Below, piece by piece: positions 48,400-57,767 of a stretch of 64,000 nt of DNA (position 1 is the stretch's first letter; every line of letters begins with the position of its first letter). Under the pieces are notes generated by a model that did not search any database, had not been told where the DNA came from, and worked only from the letters and a program-made list of their open reading frames with translations. The DNA comes from Marsupella aquatica. Its lineage: Eukaryota > Marchantiophyta. Where the stretch lies: contig OZ316894.1 of the NCBI GenBank assembly GCA_973895155.1, forward strand, positions 24,862,001-24,926,000, in the 5' to 3' direction. Position numbers and translations under genes: made by a program.

Positions 48400-49110
48400 T
48401 CAGTGCTCCGCTCTGTCACTGCTTCCCATTGTTCTCAACTCCTTCAGTGCATTTTTGTTCAGTGCTCCAAGGAGGTTTGGTTCAGTGTTGGTTTTCATTC
48501 AGTGCTCCAGTGGGGTTTCGTGCAGTGCTGTGCTCTAGTGGGGTTTTGTTCAGTGCTGTGCTCCGGTGAGGTTTCGTTCAGTGCTGTGCTCCGGAAGGGT
48601 GTCGTTCAGTGCTGTGCTCCAGAAGGGTGTCATTCAGTGTTGTGTTCTCAGTGCATTTGTTCAGTGTTGTGCTCTGGAAGGGTGTCGTTTAGTGCTGTGT
48701 TCTTGGTGCACTCGTTCAGTGCTGTGCTCCAGAAGGGTTTCATTCAGTGCTGTTCTCGGTGAGCTCGTTCAGTGTTGTGCTCCCGGTGCGCTTGTCAGTG
48801 TTGTGCTCCCGTTCAGTGTTGTGTTCTTGGTGCGATCGTTCAATGTTGTGCTCTAGGTGGGCTTGTTCAGTTCTGTGCTCTAGGGGCTCGTTCAGTGCTG
48901 TACTCTTGTGGGCTATCCTAGTGCTTGGCCCTCAACTCTTAGTGAGTGTTTGCTTATCATTCTAACAAGTGCTATGCTAACAAGTGTTTTGTTTTGCTGT
49001 GATCTTGTGCTAACCTGTGTTGTGCTAACCAGTGCTTGTGCTAACCAGTGCTCTGTTTTGTTGTGATCTTGTGCTTACCAGTGTGTTGCTAACCAGTGTT
49101 TTGTTCATTG
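48400..49110 (+). repeat. two minisatellites upstream of the HUH gene
   Basis: From about 48430 to 48935 a 25-30-bp unit with consensus GTTCAGTGCTGTGCTCC plus a variable GGTGGGGTTTC-like tail repeats about 17 times. From about 48965 to 49105 a second unit, GTGCTAACCAGTGCT plus TGTTTTGTTGTGATCTT, repeats about four times. Cys/Ser/Val-rich frames such as 48403-48762 merely translate the array. Confidence 0.88.
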
Positions 49111-49140
49111 TGACCAAGTTTGGCATAGTTTACAGCTCTA

Positions 49141-49500
49141 ATGTCCTCTGTCGAGTCACAGCTCCTAGAGGACGACTCTAATATTTCGCCCTACACAACA
49201 TTGGATGTTGGTAATTTTATTTTAGAGAACATTGAGGCAACAACCTCTCATTGTGTTAGGGACGTCCAATTCTGCTGGGTAGTTTGTCGCCAAGGAGAAG
49301 AGAAACTTCTGGCAGGTCCATTTAAGATACTAGAACGTACAGAGCAGACAGGGAAGGACGAAGTTATTGTTGAGTCCAAGGGGAAAGTGTATTTTATTGT
49401 GAAAGCTGACGATATTTATCCTGTGTTTTTGTTTGAGTATCGTGACTGTATTTGTGCATCTTCTCGTGAACTGTGTGCCCATCTTACATGGCTTCTTTGA
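49141..49500 (+). CDS. hypothetical 119-residue ORF overlapping the HUH gene
   Basis: It starts at the first ATG after the minisatellite and ends at TGA 49498-49500, overlapping the HUH frame by 13 bases past that gene's ATG. The product has protein-like composition, with CWVVCRQGEEKLLAGPFKIL and VYFIVKADDIYPVFLFEY segments, but no motif I recognise. It may be a separate small element protein, or the N-terminal part of the HUH protein joined by splicing or separated by a frameshift. The one-base offset and overlap leave that open. Confidence 0.5.
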   Translation: MSSVESQLLEDDSNISPYTTLDVGNFILENIEATTSHCVRDVQFCWVVCRQGEEKLLAGPFKILERTEQTGKDEVIVESKGKVYFIVKADDIYPVFLFEYRDCICASSRELCAHLTWLL

Positions 49501-50794
49501 AGCGTAAAGCTCGTGTTGTGCAAGAGAAGGATGTCTCTTTGATGGACAGTGTCATGGAACTGAGCATTACAGTAGGGTACCTTGGTGCAGATGTTCATGT
49601 TGAAGAACTGAACCTTATGAATGGATTGATAAGAGACCATTGCATATCTGGTCTTGTAGCATTAGAGAGAGGAGAACTAGAAAGTCATTTGCATATGCAA
49701 ATGGTTGTGAGGGCCAAAACAAAGTCTGCTAGATCATTTGGTGTGCTTGTACGAAAATATATGGGCTGGCAGGGGATGAAGAATATGAATCTTGTAGGAA
49801 AAGTGATGTGTAAAAATCTTACCAATAGACAGTTACACACTTTTAAAGGAATGATTGGTTACTGTTTGAAAGATATGGGCATGGCTCATTTTCAGCATGC
49901 AATGTTTAATATCTCTGATGAAGATGTGATTGCAGGGAAACAGCTTCATTCAATCTATGGACGTGCAGATTTAAAATCTAGAGTGACATTGACTAACAAG
50001 AATGTTGCAGAGAGAATGTATGTCTGGTACAAATATAAAATTGAGAGACCTTTGCATGCTACTTTGGTTTCTACATTGACTGAAATGATAAAATCTGGTA
50101 TTTTTATACCTGCTTCTAGTTGGATAATACCATTGAATGGACAGGGCATGGAAAAATCACGAATGACATGTCTCTGGAAATGTATTGTTGATCCTTGTAA
50201 TGTAACTAAATGTGAGATTGAAGAAGTTTTTGTCAGGAAACCTAGGACTGGCAGTTGGGGAAGATATCATAGTGATTCTGAACTTGGAGAGGATCCAGAA
50301 TTGACCCCTAGGAGTACAGAGACAGAGCTCTCTCCCCAAAGGAGCTCTTTGAAAAGTTGAAAGTGAAGACAGAATGTGATAGAAGGGTTCGTTTTGATGA
50401 CATTTTCACAAAGTCTATCATTCCTGACAGGGGAGTTACATATGGTGATCCCCTTGGTGAGTATGTGCCTTTGAAAGATAGACAAAGGATTCCAAAGCAT
50501 GATTATCTTGAAACTATTAATTTGTTGGAGGAGAAGAATGTTGCAGGAATGAGAAAGGGGAAAGAGAAGATGGAAGATGTGGAGATGGAAGATGTGACAG
50601 AGGTATCCTCTGATGATGAGGAAGTAATTCCTGCCCCTGTTTTTGAGGACAGGGGCCAGTCCAGTGAGAGGAAAAAAGGAAAAATTACCTTATTAAGAAA
50701 ATCACTTTTCAGAGTGAAGACTGAGCCCAGATCTCCTAGGACACATTGCAAGGGAGATGGGTTTGCTATGGAGCCCTTTCAAAATAATTGGTAA
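49488..50794 (+). CDS. HUH-Y1 endonuclease (Rep-like), Replitron-type candidate, one frameshift
   Basis: From ATG 49488 the frame runs 290 codons to TGA at 50358-50360. An in-phase continuation in the -1 frame runs to 50794, and one extra C in the CCCC run at 50334-50337 explains the switch. Residues 67-69 are H-L-H, preceded by LVALERGELES (HUH, metal binding). Y125 lies in GYCLKDMG, matching the YxxK-type catalytic tyrosine motif of Y1 nucleases. Downstream blocks are SIYGRADLKSRVTLTNKNVAERMYVW and PASSWIIPLNGQGM. The C-terminal part is acidic then Lys-rich. No helicase follows, which argues against Helitron and geminivirus-type Rep. Such enzymes nick single-stranded DNA and form a 5'-phosphotyrosine link. 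The family call rests on motif layout recalled from knowledge of Replitrons. Confidence 0.65.
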
Positions 50795-50854
50795 GCTTTT
50801 TCAATTCTCATTCAAGTTTCATTTGTGTGCTTGGAGTGGATGTGAGCATTGGGA

Positions 50855-50960
50855 TGGGGGATTGGGTGTAGTGATAGTGGGTAGGTTAGGGGGGGTTCTC
50901 TGCTTGGAAGGATGCACCTGCAATTTGGGGTTCAATTCCCCATCAGAGATTTGTTCATTA
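50855..50960 (+). mobile_element. possible tRNA-derived SINE head
   Basis: A plausible A box (TAGTGATAGTGGGTAGG, about 50870-50886) is followed about 45 bp later by a good B box with T-arm symmetry, TGGGGTTCAATTCCCCA (50925-50941). CTTGGAAGGATGCACCTG lies between. The cloverleaf is poor in the anticodon region, so a functional tRNA gene is unlikely. No poly-A tail or target duplication was identified. Confidence 0.4.
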
Positions 50961-50979
50961 CACTAAAATAGTAGAATAT

Positions 50980-51215
50980 CATATTGGTGGATTATTGATA
51001 TAGGGTCCATTTTTTATCACGTTGGAGAAGACACTAGCTATTTCCCAATGTTTGAGAATACACTCGGCTACTTTCATTTCCATATTGGTGATTATTGATA
51101 TAGGGTCCATTTTTTACCACGTTGGAGAAGACACTCCTTGAGAAGACACTTGCTATTTTCATTTCCCAATATTTGAGAATACACTCTGCTACTTTCATTT
51201 CCCAAGGAAACAGGG
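50980..51215 (+). repeat. imperfect tandem duplication in the 3' part of the insertion
   Basis: A block with ATTATTGATATAGGGTCCAT and CACGTTGGAGAAGACAC occurs at about 50988-51035 and 51088-51134. A following block with TTGAGAATACACTC and GCTACTTTCATTTCC occurs at about 51052-51083 and 51172-51203. Confidence 0.85.
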
Positions 51216-51447
51216 TGATATCCAAAATGATTTTAAGGGGGTGCCATGGAACACTCATTTTCCTTAAAGGGGTAGTTTTAAAATTGGCAGCCTTGGTTTT
51301 ATTAAAAATTATAAGGGCCTAAAATAATTCAAAGAACACTTCCATTTGATACTGTTAAGTACATTAACAATTACATTAATGCAAAAAAATAAATTACAAT
51401 CAAAAACATGAAACGACGCTTCACCATATAGTAGCATCAAAAAATTT
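51216..51447. other. AT-rich right end of the insertion, no gene
   Basis: Short frames only. The last 100 bp contain A runs, and the sequence ends CAAAAAATTT just before the right direct repeat. Confidence 0.5.
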
Positions 51448-51473
51448 CAGATCTTGAACTGGGCATTCCCATA
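51448..51473 (+). repeat. right 26-bp direct repeat bounding the 4.85-kb insertion
   Basis: Identical to 46570-46595. To its right the sequence continues collinearly with duplication copy 1 (GCATTAAGAAATAAAAGAGAG). Confidence 0.9.
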
Positions 51474-51794
51474 ATGCTTTGAAAAATACAAAGGAAAAAA
51501 TCACGAAGTGCATTAAGAAATAAAAGAGAGAAGCATTAAAAATCTCGAAAGGCATTTGAAAATTAAAAAGAGAAACGTTAAAGAGAGAAGCTCAAAGTCT
51601 TCATTCGATTCTCTCTTATGAAGAGAGAAAGTCAAAGAGAGATGAAGTCAAAATGAAGTCAAAATGTTGACTTCATAAGACAGAATCGATTGAAGAAAGG
51701 CATTTAAAAATCAAAAAGAGAACGAAGCCGAAAAGAGAGAATGATATGAAGTCAACATTTTGAATCTGAGAGAAAAGTTTCTCTTGTACAGTCA

Positions 51795-51985
51795 ACAGCG
51801 CATTCTGAATCTGAGTGTGGAGACCACTCCTTCCCGTTGGATTGACTGCCGGACTGAGCTGGGAGAATGCATTCCAAATCTGAGTGTGAAGACCACTCCT
51901 TGCGGTTTGGATTGATTCCTGGACTGAGCTGTGAGAATGCAGAAGCTGGCTCAGACCCAGACCACTACTGTAGTTCCGGTTTAGA
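51795..51985 (+). repeat. tandem repeat upstream of GDSL gene 2
   Basis: The same unit as at 38345-38600 (GGACTGAGCTGGGAGAATGC core), with about two and a half copies. The unit in copy 1 that contains CTGATCGAGCTGGGAG has no counterpart here. Confidence 0.8.
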
Positions 51986-52106
51986 TTTAGCTTAACTGAG
52001 CTAGGTCAACAACCGAGTCTGAATTGAAAATGCAATAACGTGAGATTGAAAAAGCTGGCTCAGGCCCAGACCGCTACTTCCCGTTTAGATCTCATTTCAA
52101 GTCACC

Positions 52107-52116
52107 TATATAATTA
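52107..52116 (+). promoter_or_regulatory. possible TATA box of GDSL gene 2
   Basis: TATATAATTA occupies the position equivalent to the copy 1 TATA sequence, about 250 bp before the start codon; copy 2 has lost about 75 bp of leader. Confidence 0.45.
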
Positions 52117-52363
52117 CGAGAGCTCAGAGTTAAAATGCACTCCCGTTGTCGTTCATCACTCTTGATCCTTTCAAACTATTGTAGTATCTCGATTCACAAC
52201 ACCACTATCGACTATTTCAATTCACAAGACCAATTTTGACTCATTGAAACGTATGTTAGATTCACAAGAATAGACAAGACTGGGTGATAAGTTTGACAGA
52301 GTGAGATCTCAATAAGGAGAGGTCGATCCTGAGTTTGCATTCATAGCAGCTCGAACACGAACA

Positions 52364-54988
52364 ATGCGGTCCCTTTCAGACCCTTCCCTCGGTGCCGGGG
52401 TGAAGACTGTCGTGGCTGTGACAATGCTATGGATGTACGCTAATAATGCTGCTCAGGCATTCACATGTCCGCCGGGCTTCATTAGTTTCGGAACTTCGCT
52501 CAGTGACACGGGCAATGCGGCGTTTGCGTTCCCGGGAAATTTTACTTCTGAGAAGCTACCATACGGAGAGACATTCTTTGGCTCCGGCGCATATCGCTTC
52601 TCCGATGGACGCCTCGTGGTCGACTTCTTCGGTTAGCTCATTCGACCCCTCCCTTAATTTGATCGATGCAAGCCCACTCACTGCATGACCCTGTTCTGCA
52701 TCGTTCTTGTCCTGCAGGCAAGCTTTCACTGGTGCTATTACAACGGGAGGACGCAAAAGTTGAATTGATAGCGTCAGAGACTAATTCCCGTCAGTTTTTT
52801 TACCAACGATGCTATCAGACTACGCTCTCTCCCATGACCATGAGCAGAATAAATCACAGTAGTTCGATGTCTACGAGCCAGACATTGTTCGATACACAGC
52901 AGTTCCAGTAGGAAATGGTCATGAGAAAAGTAACCAGAGACATGGAGTCAGCAGAACCGAATAGCTAGGGAGGCAGTAGGACCTCCATCGCACTTCCTGA
53001 CGAGCCGGACGTAGCTCAAACAGTGAAATGCTCTTTGATTCCTTCCCAATTGCGTTCTTACCGTAAGCTTGACATTGTAGCTTTTGCTTTTTTTCTGTGC
53101 TATCTTTGTACGATCATGTCGGCCTTGTTTTATGGTGCAGATCTGGCTTTTGGGTATCCGTTGCTCAGCTCGTATCTGCAGAGTGTTGCACCGGACTTTC
53201 GGCGTGGGGTGAACTTTGCAACGTCAGGAGCAACTGGGATAGCTGAGGCACCTGAGGTACCCTTCAATTTGGATGTACAAGTGAAGCAGTTCTCGAGGTT
53301 TAAACGCAGCACGCAGGTCGCAGAACGGGCTGCTGGTGAGAACTCATTCATTCCGTCCCTCTCCCTTCACACCACTGTAGCTTTCTGCGAATTTAATTTG
53401 TTCAGACCGGTGGTCACAACGAAAAAGAATCAAAGGGAGTCAGTACCAAAAACGAGAGGATCGAACTTGCCCTTGCCCTTCAGTCATCCTATGTACCCCT
53501 CTTCTAATCTGAGCTACAGTGGTATCTCGATCACCGTCAATAACAGTATTTCCAGATTATCGAACTGAGTGGAATGCTCCTCCACCAGCTTAGAAGTGGA
53601 ATTTGTTGAAAGTCAAAAGTACCCCATCATCATCTTAACATCATTCATTTCACGAGTGTAGGGGTGGCTGGTCAAGCAAAGTCATCGCTTCTGCACAATT
53701 CTGTCTTCACCGATGGTCTGTATATCCTTTCATTCGGAAGAAACGACTTCACTTTTGGGTATGGATTGCAGGGATTCAACATAACGACAGCTATTTCAAG
53801 CCTCGTGCCTCGACTTGTGTTGTCCATTGTTGATGGCATCGAAGTGAGTAAAGGCTGAATTCCTTGTCTTCTTCACTCGTTTTTTTTCCAAGAAGTGAAA
53901 TCGTGCCCTGCTTATTTGAAAGTGTGGCCTTCTGTGGAAATTCTGTTCACTGCAAAAATCCGTGCATGTGAGTTTTGAATTCAATCGGCTCTTAAGAGGA
54001 AGAAATCTTGGTGAAACTCCTTTGAGGGTGTTGGAGATTCATTACTGTGCACATTTCACAATATTTCATTTCAAGTCAGAATTATGTGAACTCAAATAGA
54101 ATGACTTTCTTAAACTCTCTACTAAATTTCTCGAGAGTGCTCATGCTTTGGCTTGAGATATTTTTTATGCAAAACGAATCATATCTGAAATATGTTGTGG
54201 TCGAAAATTGCAGACTTTGTACGCAGAGGGAGCAAGAAACTTCCTTGTTTTCAATGTTTCCCCGCAAGGATGCTCTCCTCAATATCTGACCGACTTCGGA
54301 TCTTCAAACCCGGCTGACTATGATGGGAATGGGTGTTTAATTGCATATAATCAAGTGATCCAACTTTTCAACGCTACATTAAAAGCAGCAGTCGATGGAT
54401 TGCGAAGCAATCTGAGCGGGTCAATTATTTTGTATTTTGATTATTACCAAGCGACGATTGCTGTAATTGAAGATCCAGAATCATATGGTACGACTGATTT
54501 CCACCTCACAGTTCCAGAAATACTTAACTCGGAAAGTTTTGACAGGTTAACAAGTACCTGTATTCTTGGCTGGCAATTGACACTTGTTTGAGTAACTACT
54601 GGTGTCTAAATTCCTTTCTGATTGACATTCTGACTAATGTGAGGCTACTGTAGGCTTTGCAGCGGCGACGATACTAGATGCCTGTTGTGGAGTTGGCGGA
54701 AAATATAATTACAATCCAGATGTGCAATGCGCAGAAACTGGCAGCATCAACAATGTCACAGTATCAGTGGGGTCTTGTAGCAATCCAAACGAGTACATTA
54801 ATTGGGATGGTATTCACTTCACTGACGCTTTCAATGGAGTAATTGCAAAACTTCTTCTATCTGGACAGTTTTTAGATCCCCCCATCAATATGCAAACAAG
54901 TTGCAATCTTGATTTCAGCAAATTCACAGGGGTCAATTTCACTCAAGCTTACCCTAACGGCTACATTATAGACCCTCCCAGTTCTTGA
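52364..54988 (+). CDS. GDSL-type esterase/lipase 2, five exons
   Basis: Exons are 52364-52631, 53141-53335, 53662-53843, 54214-54487 and 54654-54988. Each has exactly the same length as in gene 1, again giving 417 codons plus stop. Signal peptide, block I FISFGTSLSDTG (Ser45 nucleophile), GVNFATSGAT, FGRNDF and WDGIHFTDA are all kept. The two proteins differ at only a small number of residues, for example TVAF to NAAF after block I and VPSQAKSLLPK to VAGQAKSSLLH. The exon 4 donor is GTACGA, weaker than GTAAGA in gene 1, and intron 3 has short indels. It is probably functional, with the same secreted esterase role as gene 1. The large insertion lies about 0.9 kb upstream and could affect expression. 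Confidence 0.92.
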
Positions 54989-55997
54989 TAGCCTGATTGC
55001 ATTGCATTGGACGGCTGACAAGGTGGTCCTCACCACACGTCCAGCATTAGCAATATTCACACCCCAGAAGCTTTGGGCATGATCGTTTTACTCGGTGTAG
55101 CTACTTAAGATTGGTGCCGTTGATAGCTCAGCAATCTTGCAGCAGAAAACATTCTAGAAGACTGTAAGTAGATGTGCAGAAGTCATTACCAGATGTTCTT
55201 CACAACTCTCAACAATGAGTTTGGAAATCATCGAACAAATTAATTGAGTTGAAAAGTCATTATGCATGCTTCAAAAGCTTCATTAAGTCCATACAAACTT
55301 CATACTGTGCCGGACAGAAGCGAAGATGGAACGCCCCAGTGTACAATGTAAAAATTTCTATTTGGTACCCTTTTGCAAGATTCAATCCACTATCGGTTCA
55401 ATCTGGTGGCCAGTAAAAGTAGCTGACAGTGAACTCTTAACATTATTTTGCCTGAATCACCCCCTTCAGGAAATCAGTTGAACCTCGACTTAGGCACTCT
55501 ACGAAGCCACCAAAACTAAAACCCACACTTATGTTACGGTATCAATGCGCCAGTTGAACTACGGTAGCTTGGTGTCATCGCTAAGAACAACATCATCCTT
55601 TACATTGTTCTGCAGTAAAACAATACATTCCCGATCAATAAATGAACAGCTCAACAGTATGAAGTGGGCTGCTGAGAGAAGGGACCAGACCAGGGATTTT
55701 TCTTCGGCCAAATTTTCGCCAAATTCCCAAGATCTGGGCTGGCTACGATTAGGAAGGGAAACTATGAGATTTATCTGTCGGAGCAAATTCGCCACCTTCC
55801 TTACTCCTTTGAGACTCTAGTCACCGGATCCGACAATACTCCTTAAATCTCCAAAGATCGAACAATGCACTCTTTGAAGATATACACTAACGCGGCCTGA
55901 GCTATGGTAGCTTGTAGAGTAGAGCAAACATTACTGAGACCCTAGCTAGCTAGAGACCGCAACACATTGCATTACTTCAACAAATAAACTACAGTAG

Positions 55998-57237
55998 TGG
56001 GAGAGAATATGGGGTTTCCTTGAATTGAGGAACAGGTAGATAGGTCAACTTCAACTAATTCAATTTGTTGGGATTCGCAAGTTGAGATGGAAGATTCGAG
56101 AATAGAATTGGGGCGACGAGACTCAGAAGCTACCCACCTAGGAATTCTACTAGCACTACGGAATGAAGACAGTCTATCAGGCATAGTATGAAGCTGTAGC
56201 TGAGAATTGTTATGAGCAAATCCCTGCGTGGTCAGAATTGGATGCTGCGCTGTACAACTGTTCTGCTATCGGAAGATGGTCGACGTGTTGCAAAATTTAT
56301 CGTAAGATTGTCGCAATGTCCCTCAAAAACGGCATTTCTCTTAAAATTAACGGAATTTCTCTTGATATTCATCATTCTCATTGCATACTTTCCGAGCAAA
56401 GACCTTTCCAAATTTTAGCTCCTGGAAAGAGCTTTTCCCTTGATCAACTTGCAAAAAATTGACCAAGTCTCAAGATCTCCTTCACAACGTTTTAAAAAGT
56501 TGATTCTAAGTTATCAGCCTTGACTGTTTTTGTGCAACTATTTTTCCTCCTTGTTGGTTGCCTACAACCATTCATTTCGAAAAACTCCCCCAGCTATCCT
56601 AGAATTGTGAAGAATTGTTGTTATGCTGGAGACTTATCCAATAAATTCAAAAAAGCTCTATCCACACTGATGTCAATTTATTTCATCCACCTAAGATCCA
56701 GGCGACCCTTCTCACGTTTAAAGCTCACATTTAAAGTCTGTACTTCCTGTCATGAGATCTGACTTTGTTTCAGGAATTTTTCCCATGATGAACCTGAAGT
56801 TGCCATTTCAGAATTGGCATGAAAGTGGAACTTTAACGAGCACGGCCATAGCTCCCAGCCGTTACTGGAAGACGCAGCTCTCTCTCTTCCTCTTTTCGTC
56901 TTCTAGGACCATACCTATGGGAGCACAATGGGTTCACAAGACGATGGGCTCTTGTTCTGACCTGAGAAAGTGGTACTCCATCACTTACCACAAGCTTGCT
57001 CGCCTCGTTGGTAGACCCATATTTGAAACTTGACACAGACCGATGTGCCCCACACATGGGCGTGGCCGATCCCCTGCCGCAAACACTAGTGCACATTCCT
57101 CGTTGGGCGAGGCATACCTTTCCGCACCAGGAAGGCACGCACCTGGTCAACCCTCTATTCTCCCAGCGCATCGATAGACGCCCTTTCCGTCCATCTAGAG
57201 CCTCGCTTTACTCCGCAATCTTGATGGTACCTTCAAT
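55998..57237. other. no supported gene
   Basis: Frames of 60-134 codons on both strands are mutually contradictory and carry no motif I know. A Ser/Pro-poor frame at 56238-56459(+) and a minus frame at 57171-56833 were considered and not called. Confidence 0.5.
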
Positions 57238-57765
57238 TCAGCTGAGTCTGCTGTCCTCTCCGGGAAAATTTCTCACGTACCACTTTCCGAAACACCCAAC
57301 AAATATACTGTCGGGACCGCCTCGAACGAAATCCTTTTCATTGGACTCAATCCAGCACAATCCTTGCAGCACTGACTTACCAAGGAATGGACACTTATAA
57401 ACATGTAGCCATAATCCCTCCGTCGTTGCTTTTTGGGAGGAATGGCTGGCTACTGGGCTCCTTGTCTCCGCACTTCTCCGCGAGAAGATCTTTCCCAAAC
57501 TATCTGGTAGACTCTTCAATTCGCTGCAGTCGTCAAGTATTACTGCTCTCAGAGACGAAATGCACCCTATTCTGTCCGGAAGGGTCTTTAAACGTTCACA
57601 GTTTCGAATCCGAAGGATTTCTAGAGAGGAGAAGTCACCAAGCTCTTCTGGTAAACTGCTCAGCATTTCCGCCCGAACATCGAGTTTCTTCAGCGCTGGA
57701 AGCTGCCCTACGCAAGCCGGCAACCTTTGCAACTTATTGGCCTTGATAGACAGTTTCCAGTGAAG
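57238..57765 (-). pseudogene. leucine-rich-repeat C-terminal fragment, NLR-type
   Basis: The minus-strand frame reads WKLSIKANKLQRLP (upstream of the first ATG), then three LRR units: LPACVGQLPALKKLDV, LPEELGDFSSLEILRIRNC and LPDRIGCISSLRAVILDDC. The spacing and C-terminal NC/DC pattern are typical of plant NBS-LRR resistance proteins, where this region senses ligands or restrains the NB domain. A non-repeat tail follows to the stop at 57238. There is no NB-ARC or TIR domain nearby, because the upstream DNA is a tandem repeat and then the ART-like gene. It is a fragment, or the last exon of a gene with distant exons. Confidence 0.65.
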
Positions 57766-57767
57766 AT

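Larger units (their letters stand above)
46596..51447 (+). mobile_element. 4852-bp insertion carrying an HUH-Y1 endonuclease gene (Replitron-like candidate)
   Basis: Sequence left of 46570 continues in copy 1 directly into sequence right of 51473, so this block is an insertion relative to copy 1, bounded by 26-bp direct repeats. From left to right it holds GC-rich low-complexity sequence (46690-46930), CTG/CTC triplet and CT repeats (46940-47430), anonymous sequence, two minisatellites (48400-49110), a 119-codon ORF, the HUH-Y1 ORF, a tRNA-like segment and a tandem duplication. Whether the whole block is one element or several nested ones cannot be settled by eye. Confidence 0.65.
46186..55997 (+). 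repeat. duplication copy 2 (contains GDSL gene 2), interrupted
   Basis: Matches copy 1 (37932-42557). The match is broken by a foldback element at 46248-46402 and by a 4852-bp insertion at 46596-51447 flanked by 26-bp direct repeats. It ends at the same AACTACAGTAG sequence as copy 1. Confidence 0.9.

Noticed and set aside
48403-48762. 119-codon Cys/Ser/Val-rich frame that looks like a small secreted protein
   Set aside because: It is a direct translation of the 25-30-bp minisatellite; other frames through the array are equally open.
48400-48940. CRISPR-like regular repeats
   Set aside because: Units are contiguous with no unique spacers, and the genome is eukaryotic.
49488-50794. Helitron RepHel or integrated CRESS virus Rep
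   Set aside because: Only one tyrosine motif and no helicase follow, and the downstream blocks do not resemble SF3 or Pif1 helicases.
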